From: Halopenitus malekzadehii
GTDB taxonomy: Archaea; Halobacteriota; Halobacteria; Halobacteriales; Haloferacaceae
Reading direction: 5' to 3'
Length of the DNA: 64,000 nucleotides
NCBI RefSeq assembly: GCF_900108505.1
Contig: NZ_FNWU01000001.1
Location: 946,725 to 1,010,724, forward strand
Under the pieces are notes generated by a model. It was given only the letters and a program-made list of their open reading frames with translations. It was not told where the DNA came from and made no database searches. Made by a program: the position numbers and the translations under genes. Of this stretch, positions 25,063-33,980 are shown piece by piece (positions within the stretch are counted from its first letter, which is position 1; the number at the start of each line of letters is the position of its first letter).

Positions 25063-26094
25063 TCACTCGAAGATCCGCACGTCGTCGATCGTCACCGACG
25101 CCTCGTCGCCGATCTCGAAGCCGGTCTCGTCGGATTCGATCTGGATCTGTCGGTCCCGTCCGGCCGTCGCGATATACCGCGTCGATGAACCGTGGTACTC
25201 CTTGTTCGTGATCCGTACTGCGAGTCCGTCCGTCTCCGCTCCGTGCAGACGGACGTGTTCCGGGCGGACGACGACCGTCGCCTCACCGACCGCATCGACG
25301 TCCGGGATCGGGAGCGAGAGGTCGCCGTCGGTGAGGGTTGTGACCCCATCCTCGACGCCGATCCGGCCCGAGAAGGCGTTCGCGTCGCCGATGAAGTCGG
25401 CGACGAAGGGGTTGGCCGGCTCGTCGTATACCTCCTCAGGGGTCCCTATCTGCTGGATCTTCCCGTCGCGCATGATCGCAAGCCGATCCGACATACTCAT
25501 CGCGCTCTCCTGATCGTGGGTGACGTAAAAGAACGTGACCCCGGTCTCCGACTGGATCCGGGCTAATTCGACTCGAAGCTCCTTGCGAAGCTTTCGGTCG
25601 AGACTCGCCAGCGGCTCATCGAGCAGGACGATCGGCGGCTCCTTGATGAGCGCGCGTGCGAGCGCGACGCGCTGCTGTTGGCCGCCGGACATATCTCGAA
25701 CGTCCCGGTCCTCGTACCCCGCGAGGTCGACGAGTTCGAGGTACTCGGCCACGCGGGCGTCGATCGTCTCCGCGTCGACGCCGTCACGTTTCAGTCCGTA
25801 CGCGAGGTTCTCACGGACCGTCAGGTGTGAGAACAGCGCCAGCTCCTGAAAGACCAAATTGACGTCCCGCTCGTTCGGCGGCACGTCGTTGACGACCTCG
25901 CCGTCGATGTGGACGGTTCCGTCGCTTTGCGTCTCGAACCCCGAAACGATCCGGAGCGTCGTGGTCTTGCCGCTGCCGCTCGGTCCGAGTAGGGAGAAGA
26001 ACTCCCCCTGTTCCAACTCGAAGGACACGTCGTCGCAGGCGACCACGTCCCCGAATCGCTTGATGACACCGTCTACCGTGAGAGCCGCAGCCAT
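25063..26094 (-). CDS. ABC importer ATPase (PotA/MalK type)
   Basis: A 343-residue ATPase. Walker A GPSGSGKTTT, Q-loop VFQELALF, signature MSGGQQQRVALARAL, Walker B IVLLDEPLAS and the H-loop YVTHDQE are all present, followed by a C-terminal TOBE-like regulatory domain (from about residue 235). ATG 26094 (MAAALTVDGVIKRFGD) is preferred over an ATG six codons upstream. No permease or binding protein is adjacent. The importer at 17626-20586 lacks an ATPase, so this is its probable motor; a sugar importer elsewhere is the alternative, given the ROK kinase next to it. Confidence 0.88.
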   Translation of the reverse strand: MAAALTVDGVIKRFGDVVACDDVSFELEQGEFFSLLGPSGSGKTTTLRIVSGFETQSDGTVHIDGEVVNDVPPNERDVNLVFQELALFSHLTVRENLAYGLKRDGVDAETIDARVAEYLELVDLAGYEDRDVRDMSGGQQQRVALARALIKEPPIVLLDEPLASLDRKLRKELRVELARIQSETGVTFFYVTHDQESAMSMSDRLAIMRDGKIQQIGTPEEVYDEPANPFVADFIGDANAFSGRIGVEDGVTTLTDGDLSLPIPDVDAVGEATVVVRPEHVRLHGAETDGLAVRITNKEYHGSSTRYIATAGRDRQIQIESDETGFEIGDEASVTIDDVRIFE

Positions 26095-26192
26095 GGAACG
26101 TGATACTAACACTGCCTATAAGGATGTTTCGGGAGCCGACCGGCGAAAGGGTCTCGTCGCGGTCGGTCAATCCTGCGGGACGTCGCGTTCGG

Positions 26193-27608
26193 TCAGTCCT
26201 CGCCCGTCCCGCCGAGCCTGGCGGCGACCAGGTCGCTGCCGGCATCGAGGAGCGGCTCGAGTCGGTCCGGATCGGTGGTCTCGGCGTACACCCGGATCTT
26301 CGGCTCGGTTCCGCTCGGGCGGAGCAGAACCCACGAGCCGTCATCGAGCAGGAACTTGAACCCGTCGACGGTGACGGTTTCGGCAACCGGATCGCCCGCG
26401 ATCCGGTCGGGGACGTCGGCCTCGAGCGCCTCGACGAGCCGGGGTTTCGCCGCCTCGTCACACGCCACGCTCCGTTTGTCCGCATAGATCCGCCTATGCT
26501 CCTCGAAGAGTCGGTCCAACCGGTCATCGAACGGTTCGACGGCGGCCACCGCCGCCGCAAGTAGCGCGATCAGGACGCCGTCCTTGGTGCCGATGTGGCC
26601 GCGGATCGTGTACCCGCCGGACTCCTCGCCGCCGAAGAGGCCGTCGTGGGTCGCCATCCCGTCCGCGATCCACTTGAACCCGACCGGGACTTCGTGGACG
26701 TCGACGCCGTGTGCTTCCGCGATCCGATCGATCAGGAACGTGGTCGAAACCGTTCGGATGGCCGGTCCCGTCGCGTCCGCGTCCGTCAGCAGCGCCTCGA
26801 AGAGCACCGCGAACAGGAGGTGCCCGCTCAACACCCCTCGATCCGGAGAGCAGACCGTGATCCGGTCGGCGTCCCCGTCGTTGGCGATCCCGAGGTCGGC
26901 ATCGTGTTCGGCCACCGCCTCCGGGAGCCCCGCGAGCGTCTCGGGGCTCGGCTCCGGAGCCTGACCGCCGAAGGTCGGGTCCCGCTCACAGCGGCGCCGG
27001 ATCACGGTCGCACCGGCCTCCTCGAGCAGCGTGTCCGTCACCCCGCGGCCGCTCCCGTAGATCGCGTCGTAGACGACCGTGAGGTCGGAGAGGTCGACGT
27101 CGAGGAAGTCACCGACGAGCTGTCGGGAGTGCTCGGCGTGCAGCGCCACCGGGTCGAACCGTTCGACCGTCCCGTGGTCCGTCTCGGGGAGCGCTGTCGG
27201 CGCCCCGAGCCGCGCCTCGATGGCGTCCGTCACCGACGGCATCGCGGAGACCGCGTCCCCCGGGATGAACTTGATGCCGTTGTACTCGGGCGGGTTGTGG
27301 GAGGCCGTCACCATCACCCCGCCGCAGTAGTCGCCCCGGGCGACCGCGTACGCGAGGACCGGCGTCGGGCGATCCCGATCGGTGACCGAGACGTCGAACC
27401 CGTTGGCCGAGAGCACGTCCGCAAGGCTTTCGGCGGCGTCTTCGGAGGTCGCCCGCGCGTCGTATCCCACCGCGACGGCGCCGCCGGTTTCGACCGCCGT
27501 ATCGCGGAGATAGGTCGCGATCCCCTGTCCGACGATGCGCACGCGCTCGTCGCTGAAGCGGTCGCCCCGTGCTCGCCAGCCGCCCGTGCCAAAGGTGATG
27601 TCGTCCAT
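26193..27608 (-). CDS. Phosphoglucomutase/phosphomannomutase family protein
   Basis: A 471-residue alpha-D-phosphohexomutase. The phosphoserine is S103 in VMVTASHNPPEYNG, the Mg2+ loop is NDGDADRIT, the sugar-binding loop is GGEESGGYT, and the phosphate-binding loop is LRPSGTEPKIRVY near the C-terminus. It interconverts hexose 1- and 6-phosphates. ATG 27608 is chosen because the start MDDITFGTGGWRA is typical for the family, while the 38-codon extension is not. It is on the same strand as the ATPase and the ROK kinase, 98 bases upstream of the former. Confidence 0.93.
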   Translation of the reverse strand: MDDITFGTGGWRARGDRFSDERVRIVGQGIATYLRDTAVETGGAVAVGYDARATSEDAAESLADVLSANGFDVSVTDRDRPTPVLAYAVARGDYCGGVMVTASHNPPEYNGIKFIPGDAVSAMPSVTDAIEARLGAPTALPETDHGTVERFDPVALHAEHSRQLVGDFLDVDLSDLTVVYDAIYGSGRGVTDTLLEEAGATVIRRRCERDPTFGGQAPEPSPETLAGLPEAVAEHDADLGIANDGDADRITVCSPDRGVLSGHLLFAVLFEALLTDADATGPAIRTVSTTFLIDRIAEAHGVDVHEVPVGFKWIADGMATHDGLFGGEESGGYTIRGHIGTKDGVLIALLAAAVAAVEPFDDRLDRLFEEHRRIYADKRSVACDEAAKPRLVEALEADVPDRIAGDPVAETVTVDGFKFLLDDGSWVLLRPSGTEPKIRVYAETTDPDRLEPLLDAGSDLVAARLGGTGED

Positions 27609-28259
27609 ACCGGTTCCTCTCCACAGCGGAGTATAAATGCTGCCGAAACCTGCCGCCCCAAGGGGCTCCTGCACGGTCGCCGAGATGGACGAGCGTCCCT
27701 GACGCCGTGGCGCTCCCGTCATCGACGGGATGGTGACACCACGACACTACCGATCGAATATGTGACTTCCTATCAATACTCTACGATATCATACACGTTC
27801 GATCCGTTCGCGTCCTGCACGGTACTTACAAAACGGGTGTTCGAACCTGTATGCCGTCTCTCTCTTTAGTATGCGGTTGATACAGCATCTGCGTTGGTGA
27901 TTCGATCGACGAACGTCGATCGTCCATCGCAGTCCGATGATCGTTGCCCTATTCAGCAGATTCGATGTACGGGAGCGCTGTAGCGTGTCGTCTCTCGTAT
28001 TCTCTCGTATTCTCTCGTTCCTCTCGGGCCTCTCGGGCCTCTCGTCCCGCTCGGCAGCCTCGTCCAATCCCCGGAGATCTATCTGATTGATGTATATTGT
28101 TGATAACCTATATTTGTGCCGTGTCACCTCGTTCGGCGGACTCATCACACTCGGCGGACTCATCGCTCCGAGTGTCGTGATGGCGACGGCGAAACCGTAC
28201 GCGAGATGGGGATCGGCGGGAGATGCTTCGATCGCCTGGATTCTCCGTCGTCGACGCGA
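27609..28259. other. Intergenic gap with short pyrimidine-rich repeats
   Basis: No gene is supported here. The stretch holds short direct repeats: TCTCTCGTAT twice plus a variant, then CTCTCGGGC twice (27991-28044), and a duplicated CGGCGGACTCATC around 28133-28163. AT-rich segments at 27760-27800 and 28085-28125 resemble promoters, but no start codon with a sensible frame follows. Long minus-strand frames across it have basic, non-haloarchaeal composition. Confidence 0.5.
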
Positions 28260-29918
28260 TCAGGCCGGAACGGCCGCGTCGGGGACGACGCCGTCCTCCC
28301 AGCCGCGGGCGTCGTAGTACTCCCCGAGGGCCTCCTCGAGGTCCGGCAGGTCGTACGGGAGCGTGTCGTCCTCGCGGTCGAGACCGCGCTGGTTGTTGAA
28401 GTGGCGCTCGAGCGTGACGATGCGGTCACCGACGGCGAGGAGGTCCTCGAAGTCGGCGCCGAACAGCGCCTCGTAGCGGTCCGGGTTCATGTAGTCCCGG
28501 GAGAACTTGCAGACGACGCCGGCGTCGTTGACCGCCATCAGGTTCTCGCGCTCGACGAGCCGGTCGGCCTTCCCGAGGGTGCCCTCGGGATCGAGGGCGT
28601 CCTCCTCGGGAACCAGGGGATACTCGACGGAGTAGAAGACCGAGTACATGTGGTCCGCGCCGCGGTTGGAGACGGCGTAGGAAAGCCCCTGTCCGTGAAG
28701 GACGCGCCCCTCGTGGGCCGCGAAGTCCATCCCCTTGACCGTCCAGTTCTCGACGCCGAGCTCCTCGTAGCATCGGTCGATCCCCTCCGCAAGCGTGTCC
28801 CCGATCCCCTCGCGGCGGGCGATCTTCTCGACGGTCTCGTGGATCAGATCGACGTCGCCGAACGCATCCTCGCTGGCGAGGTAGGCGGCCACGGTGTTGC
28901 CCGCCGAGATCGCGTCGAGGCCGTACTGGTCACACAGCTCGTTGGACTGCATCACGTCGACGATGTCGTCGACGCCGGAGTTCGAACCGAACGCCATCGC
29001 GACCTCGAACTCGGGGCCCTCGGTCTCGACGCCGCGCTCCTCGTCCCTCGTCGGGAGCTTGCACGCGAACGCGCAGGCCGAGCAGGTTCCCTTCTTGTAC
29101 TTTTTCTCCTCGACGGCCGAGCCGTTGATCCCCTCGACGCCCGCGAACTCGCGCTCGGAGAAGTAGTAGGAGGGCAGCCCCTCCATCGCGTTGGCGAGAT
29201 CCATCACCGCGACCGTCCCCTGTCGCTTCATGATGTTGTCGTCGGTGGCGGCCTCCCGATGGATCTCCATCTGGGTCGACGGGATCTCGATCTCGGGTGC
29301 CGAGTCGCCGCCGACGGTGATCGCCTTGACGTTTTTGGACCCCAGGACGGCGCCGAGCCCGCCGCGGCCGAACGCACGCTCCTCGGAGGTCATGATCGAG
29401 GCGAACCGGACCTGGTTCTCGCCGGCCGGGCCAATGACGGCAGTCTGGTCGGCGGTGATGTCGTGTTCTGCCTCCAGGTACGCCACCGTCTCGCCAACCG
29501 TCTCGCCGGCCAGTTCCGGAACCGGCTCGAACTCGACGCCGTCATCGCGGATGTGGATCGCGATCAGCTCGTCGCTTGCGCCGGTGATCTCGACCGCGCT
29601 GTAGCCCGTGTCGGCGAAGTTCCGGGACATAAAGCCGCCGGCGTTGCTCGAGAGCAAGCCGTCGGTCAGCGGCGAGACGCCGGTACAACTCATCCGCCCC
29701 GTGAAGCTCATCGTCGACGACTGCATCGGCCCCGTCGAGAACACGAGCCGGTTCGCCGGCCCGAGCGGGTCGGCGTCGAACGGGATACGCTCGTGGGTGA
29801 GTCGGGTGCCGACGCCCCGGCCCCCGATGTACTGCTCGTTGATCTCGGCGATGTCCTCACGTGCCGTCTCCCGGCTGCCGACGTCGATCGTCAACAGCGG
29901 ACCGCGGTTGTGGAGCAT
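28260..29918 (-). CDS. Tungsten-dependent aldehyde:ferredoxin oxidoreductase
   Basis: A 552-residue AOR-family enzyme. The N-terminal pterin-binding domain includes the YIGGRGVGTRLTHE segment, domain 2 carries the EERAFGRGGLGAVLGSKNVKA motif, and the [4Fe-4S] ligands are C279, C282, C286 (CSACAFAC) and C470 (VVCKFS). The family oxidises aldehydes to acids with ferredoxin as acceptor, using a tungsten or molybdenum bis-pterin. It has its own TATA element and is flanked by empty gaps, so it is a single-gene unit. It could act on aldehydes made by the neighbouring amine catabolism, or on amino-acid-derived aldehydes in general. Confidence 0.9.
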   Translation of the reverse strand: MLHNRGPLLTIDVGSRETAREDIAEINEQYIGGRGVGTRLTHERIPFDADPLGPANRLVFSTGPMQSSTMSFTGRMSCTGVSPLTDGLLSSNAGGFMSRNFADTGYSAVEITGASDELIAIHIRDDGVEFEPVPELAGETVGETVAYLEAEHDITADQTAVIGPAGENQVRFASIMTSEERAFGRGGLGAVLGSKNVKAITVGGDSAPEIEIPSTQMEIHREAATDDNIMKRQGTVAVMDLANAMEGLPSYYFSEREFAGVEGINGSAVEEKKYKKGTCSACAFACKLPTRDEERGVETEGPEFEVAMAFGSNSGVDDIVDVMQSNELCDQYGLDAISAGNTVAAYLASEDAFGDVDLIHETVEKIARREGIGDTLAEGIDRCYEELGVENWTVKGMDFAAHEGRVLHGQGLSYAVSNRGADHMYSVFYSVEYPLVPEEDALDPEGTLGKADRLVERENLMAVNDAGVVCKFSRDYMNPDRYEALFGADFEDLLAVGDRIVTLERHFNNQRGLDREDDTLPYDLPDLEEALGEYYDARGWEDGVVPDAAVPA

Positions 29919-29940
29919 ACGTGACGATCTGCAGTGGACG

Positions 29941-29948
29941 GTAATAAA
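29941..29948 (-). promoter_or_regulatory. TATA element of the aldehyde:ferredoxin oxidoreductase gene
   Basis: Minus-strand TTTATTAC lies 23-30 bases before the ATG at 29918. Confidence 0.5.
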
Positions 29949-30257
29949 CCTTCATCGACGGTCGTCATCGAACGCCGCTCCGTCCCCAATGGTGTCAGAT
30001 GTTTATCGTTATTTTGGGGATATCACGGCCGGATACACCTGGGTGTCGTTTGAATCCAGTTCGAATATTTGGTCTCAATATTACTCTTGCTTGTCTATCC
30101 GTTTCGCTTCCAATGGATGGGTGAATGTATATACTCGCCGTCGGATCGAGATTTCGGAGTATATCAACGACAGACAACACATCGAATGAGCCGATACCGG
30201 GATTCACCACCGGCTTGAGCAGGCGGATGGTACTGGTCGCCGAGGTGGCCGAATACG
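29949..30257. other. AT-rich gap with an isolated inverted repeat
   Basis: No gene is seen. The notable element is ATATACTC (30129-30136) facing GAGTATAT (30157-30164), an 8-base perfect inverted repeat with a 20-base spacer, about 210-245 bases upstream of the oxidoreductase start. It could be an upstream regulator site. Confidence 0.35.
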
Positions 30258-30408
30258 ACGGCGCATCCGGACGCTACGAGACGGCGCATCCGGACGCCAC
30301 GAGACGACGCGCTATTCAAAAACACCGGCACTGATCGATCCGACACACCGGCACTGATCGATCCGACACACCGGCACTGATCGATCCGACACACCGACGC
30401 GGATCGAT
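30258..30408. repeat. Two families of 23-bp tandem repeats
   Basis: First, a pair of 23-bp units (30258-30280 and 30281-30303, one difference, core CGGCGCATCCGGACG). Then three perfect 23-bp units at 30322, 30345 and 30368 (core CACCGGCACTGATCGATCC) and a degenerate fourth that runs into the stop codon of the downstream minus-strand ATPase gene. Confidence 0.85.
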
Positions 30409-30409
30409 C

Positions 30410-31594
30410 CTACTCGAGGATCACTTCGCAGGCGCCGACCGGGAAGCTCACCGTGACGTCGTCGCCGGCCTCGAACTCGTCGACTTCCTCGTTGACCTGC
30501 CGTTCGACCTGGAAGGTGTGGCCGTCGACGTCGACCTGGTACACCTTCAGCGATCCCTTATAAATGGCGTCGGTGACGGTCCCGGTCCACTCGTTGGCGT
30601 AGCCGCGGCTCTCGCCGGGTGGCGTGAGGACGACCTCCTCAGGTCGGACCGAGACCCCGACGGATCGACCCGCGTGGTCAGGATACTCGCCGATGGCGAC
30701 GTCCGGCCCCTCGTCACTCTCGAGGACGGTGCCGTCGTCGTCGATCGTCCCCTCGAACAGGTTCGTTTCGCCGATGAACGTGGCGACGAACTCCGTCTCC
30801 GGCGACTTGTACAGCGAGTCGGTCGGCCCGACCTGCTCGATCCGGCCGTCGTTCATCACCGCGATCCGGTCGGACATCGTCAGCGCTTCCTCCTGATCGT
30901 GAGTCACGTAGATGAACGTGATCCCCAACTTCTCCTGGATATCCTTGAGCTCGACCTGCATATGCTGGCGGAGCTTCCGATCGAGGCTCGCCAGCGGCTC
31001 GTCCAGCAGGAGGACGTCCGGCTCGCGGACGATCGCACGTGCCATCGCGACGCGCTGTTTCTGGCCGCCCGACAGCTCGGTCGCCTGGCGCTCGTGATAG
31101 CCGGGCAGCTCGACCATCTCCAGCGCCTCCGTGACGCGTTCCTCGCGCTCGTCCTCGGGAACGCCGTCCATTTCGAGGCCGAAGGCGATGTTCTCCTCGA
31201 CGGTCATGTGCGGGAACAGCGCCCACTCCTGGAACACCATACTGGTGTTGCGCGCGTTGGCGGGTACGTTCGTCACGTCCTCGCCGCTGATCGATACCGT
31301 TCCGTCGGTGGGGGTCTCGAGGCCGCTTATCATCCGCAGGGTGGTCGATTTCCCGCAGCCGGACGGGCCCAACAGCGTGAGGAACTCGCCGGCCTCGATC
31401 TCGAGGTTCACGCCGTCGACCGCGACGACGTCGTCGAACTCCTTTCTGAGCGCGTCGAGTTGGACGGTACCGCGCGTCGACGCCGCCGCGGCGCCGTCCA
31501 TTGACGGGGTCGTTCCTCCGTTCCGGTCCGCCGCCTCGTCGTGGTCCGTCTCGGCCGATTCCTCGGGGTCGTGTGTATCCATTTTGGTACTCAT
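30410..31594 (-). CDS. ABC importer ATPase (PotA type), importer 2
   Basis: A 394-residue ATPase with an acidic, low-complexity N-terminal extension of about 40 residues. The nucleotide-binding domain then shows Walker A GPSGCGKSTT, signature LSGGQKQRVAMARAI, Walker B VLLLDEPLAS and the YVTHDQEEALT H-loop. A TOBE domain follows (from about 280; SVGVSVRPEEV). The spermidine/putrescine PotA subfamily fits best. It follows the binding-protein gene by 51 bases on the same strand; the permeases are divergent. Downstream alternative starts (for example M5) would remove only part of the extension. Confidence 0.92.
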   Translation of the reverse strand: MSTKMDTHDPEESAETDHDEAADRNGGTTPSMDGAAAASTRGTVQLDALRKEFDDVVAVDGVNLEIEAGEFLTLLGPSGCGKSTTLRMISGLETPTDGTVSISGEDVTNVPANARNTSMVFQEWALFPHMTVEENIAFGLEMDGVPEDEREERVTEALEMVELPGYHERQATELSGGQKQRVAMARAIVREPDVLLLDEPLASLDRKLRQHMQVELKDIQEKLGITFIYVTHDQEEALTMSDRIAVMNDGRIEQVGPTDSLYKSPETEFVATFIGETNLFEGTIDDDGTVLESDEGPDVAIGEYPDHAGRSVGVSVRPEEVVLTPPGESRGYANEWTGTVTDAIYKGSLKVYQVDVDGHTFQVERQVNEEVDEFEAGDDVTVSFPVGACEVILE

Positions 31595-31645
31595 AATGAA
31601 CTCCCGGGTAATGAACGCCCGGGTGTTGACCGCTGCTGCGGGCGC

Positions 31646-32803
31646 TTAGATGCTGCTTTCGGCCTTCGCTTCCTCCCACATATCCGTCCACTGGTCGGTC
31701 ATGGGGGAGAACTCGTAGGGCGTGGTTCGGTTGGCGATGTCCTCGGCCGCGTCGAAGCCTTCGTCGGTGAACATAAGCGCCTCCTGTTCGTCGGCGCTGA
31801 AGAGGTCGAACGACTCCGTGTTGACCGGCGGGCTCTTCGCGGCGGGCTCCCAGGCGATGCTGCGCTGGCCCTCGGGGGAGATGACGGTGTTCATGAACTC
31901 GATCGCGAGCTCGCGGTTCGAGGGGTCCTTCACAAGACACAGCCCCTCCGTCCACTGCATCCCGCCCTGCTCGGGCAGGACGACGTTGACCCAGTCGTTG
32001 CCCTCCGCGCGCAGCTCCGACATCGTGAAGTTCCCGACCGGCGAGATGACGATGTCCTCCTGGAGGAACGCCTGACGGATGGCGCTGGTCCCGCTGTAGA
32101 TCGCGGTGAACTGGTCGAACATCTGCACCAGGTGGTCGAAGACGTCGTCCAGCTGCTCGTCGGTCTGTTCGAACGGCGGGTATCCGAGCGTCTGTGCGAT
32201 CTTCGGGATGTTCCAGGTCGGCCAGTCCATGATCCCCATTCGATCGGTATACTGCCCGTCCGGCCCGCCCGTCCAGAGGACCTCGTAGGAGTCGTAATGG
32301 CCCTCCTCGACCTGGTTCGTGTTGACTGTCAGCGTGTCCCATCCCCATCGGGTCGGGAGCGCGTACATCTCGTCGTCGTACTCGAAGGAACTGAACGGCC
32401 ACTGGAACTCGCTCAGGAAGTTGTCCATCGCCGGGAAGTCGTCCGGATTCAGTGGCTCGATCGTCCCCGCCTCCGCGTGGCGGGCCGCCCAGGTGTTGTT
32501 AAGCGTGAGCAGGTCGTAATCCTCCGTCCCGCCGCTCTCGAGGATGTTCAGCCCCTCGGGATCGCTTGAGAGGAGGCTGATGTTGACCGTCGCGTCGTGT
32601 TCCGATTCGAACGCATCAACGATCGTGTCCGTGCCGTACCCCTCCCAGGTGAGGACGTTCAGTTCGGTCGTACCGCCGCCGCCGAGACAGCCGGCCACCG
32701 CCGCGGTTCCGACCGCGCCGGCAGCCTGAACGAACCGACGGCGTGACGCCGCGGAGTGCCCGGATCCGGTCGTGTCACTCGAGTCAGGTGTGGGGGAAGT
32801 CAT
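31646..32803 (-). CDS. ABC importer substrate-binding lipoprotein (PotD type), importer 2
   Basis: A 385-residue exported lipoprotein. It has a Tat motif ASRRRFVQAAG (residues 19-29) and a lipobox ending at Cys39 (AVAGCLGG). The mature part begins ELNVLTWEGYGTDTIVDAF, a start characteristic of spermidine/putrescine binding proteins. ATPase and binding protein form a minus-strand pair and the two permeases a plus-strand pair, sharing a 278-base promoter region. Together they make a complete PotABCD-type importer. Confidence 0.9.
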   Translation of the reverse strand: MTSPTPDSSDTTGSGHSAASRRRFVQAAGAVGTAAVAGCLGGGGTTELNVLTWEGYGTDTIVDAFESEHDATVNISLLSSDPEGLNILESGGTEDYDLLTLNNTWAARHAEAGTIEPLNPDDFPAMDNFLSEFQWPFSSFEYDDEMYALPTRWGWDTLTVNTNQVEEGHYDSYEVLWTGGPDGQYTDRMGIMDWPTWNIPKIAQTLGYPPFEQTDEQLDDVFDHLVQMFDQFTAIYSGTSAIRQAFLQEDIVISPVGNFTMSELRAEGNDWVNVVLPEQGGMQWTEGLCLVKDPSNRELAIEFMNTVISPEGQRSIAWEPAAKSPPVNTESFDLFSADEQEALMFTDEGFDAAEDIANRTTPYEFSPMTDQWTDMWEEAKAESSI

Positions 32804-32834
32804 CTTGGGTCTACAGTAGCATGCCTCGCTATCG

Positions 32835-33056
32835 TATATAAATCTTTCTTATTTATCCATCATTTTGGGCGTATCGTACGACCGAGTTCAACTACCTTGC
32901 CCTTTCTTGAATTTTAGTTCGATTCAAGCGGGATCGCGCCACGCGGCCCATCGTTGCGTCGCCGCCCCCTCCCCCCGTCTTGCCGCTTTCGTGGCGCCGT
33001 CGGCCGTGAACCGGATACGTCTCCGAACTGTGGGTGTCGCGATCGGAAGATATATT
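32835..33056. promoter_or_regulatory. Divergent promoter region of importer 2
   Basis: A minus-strand TATA element at about 32835-32843 (GATTTATATA read on that strand) serves the binding-protein gene. A plus-strand AGATATATT at 33048-33056 lies 26-34 bases before ATG 33082. The latter decides the permease start: the upstream GTG 33034 would precede the TATA element. No clear operator was recognised between them. Confidence 0.5.
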
Positions 33057-33081
33057 GGATAGAGTTCGATCAAAGGGGAGT

Positions 33082-33978
33082 ATGGTGGAGACTCACAGTA
33101 GAACAGATACCATAGTTCGAACCATACTCGATCGCGTCCGCGAGTCGAACAGCTTCCTCGTGACCGGCGGGCCCATCCTCCTTCTCGAGGTGCTGTTCTT
33201 TCTGGCTCCCGTGGCGATCATGTTCTACATCGCCACGACCGGGATGGAAAGCCTCGCGTTAACGGTGGATTTCGGCCTCAGTAACTACACCGCGGTGTAC
33301 ACGAGGGCGGCCAACCGGGTGGCGTTCATCAACACGACGCTGATCGCGCTGGTGACGACCGCGACGGCGGTCGTCGTCGCCTATCCGTTCGCCTACTACA
33401 TCGCCCGGTTCGGCGGGAAATACAAGAACATCCTGCTCGTGCTCGTGATGATCCCCTTCTGGACGAATTACATCGTCCGCGTGTACGGCTGGCAGATCAT
33501 TCTCGGCACGCAGGGCGTGCTCAACGGGCTGTTGGTCTCTCTTGGGATCATCAACGAGCCGATCGGCTGGCTCCTGAACACCAAGTTCTCGATCTGGCTC
33601 GGCTTGACCTATCTCTGGTTGCCCTTCATGATTCTCCCGCTGTACACGAGCCTCGAGAAGCTCGACGAATCGCTGATCGAGGCCGCCTACGATCTGGGAG
33701 CGAGCCGACGTGAGGTGTTCAAGCGGATCGTTCTCCCGCTTTCGATCCCCGGGCTGGTCGGGGGGATCATCTTCGTGTTCATCTTCAGTATGGGCGCGTA
33801 CATCGTGCCCGCGATGATCGGCGGCGGCGAACTGTTCGTCGGAACCCGGATCGCGTACGCCTTCGGCATCGGTAGCGACTGGCCGCTCGGGGCTGCCCTC
33901 GGCAGCGTCCTGATGTTGATCGTCGGCGGCGTGCTGTGGAGTCTGATGGGCTACACCAATATGGAGGAGATGTTCTGA
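33082..33978 (+). CDS. ABC importer permease (PotB type), importer 2
   Basis: A 298-residue permease with about six membrane segments (first at residues 28-50). It has the family segment PFWTNYIVRVYGWQIILG and the EAA loop SLIEAAYDLGASRREVFKRI. It starts the plus-strand half of importer 2 and is followed after 2 bases by the second permease. Confidence 0.92.
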   Translation: MVETHSRTDTIVRTILDRVRESNSFLVTGGPILLLEVLFFLAPVAIMFYIATTGMESLALTVDFGLSNYTAVYTRAANRVAFINTTLIALVTTATAVVVAYPFAYYIARFGGKYKNILLVLVMIPFWTNYIVRVYGWQIILGTQGVLNGLLVSLGIINEPIGWLLNTKFSIWLGLTYLWLPFMILPLYTSLEKLDESLIEAAYDLGASRREVFKRIVLPLSIPGLVGGIIFVFIFSMGAYIVPAMIGGGELFVGTRIAYAFGIGSDWPLGAALGSVLMLIVGGVLWSLMGYTNMEEMF

Positions 33979-33980
33979 CG

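Noticed and set aside
27789-28163. 124-residue minus-strand reading frame in the 650-base gap
   Set aside because: The composition is very basic with repeated RPER motifs from the pyrimidine-rich repeats, there is no promoter, and no family is recognised.
30322-30408. Regular 23-bp repeats considered as a CRISPR array
   Set aside because: The units are head-to-tail without variable spacers, and no cas genes are present.
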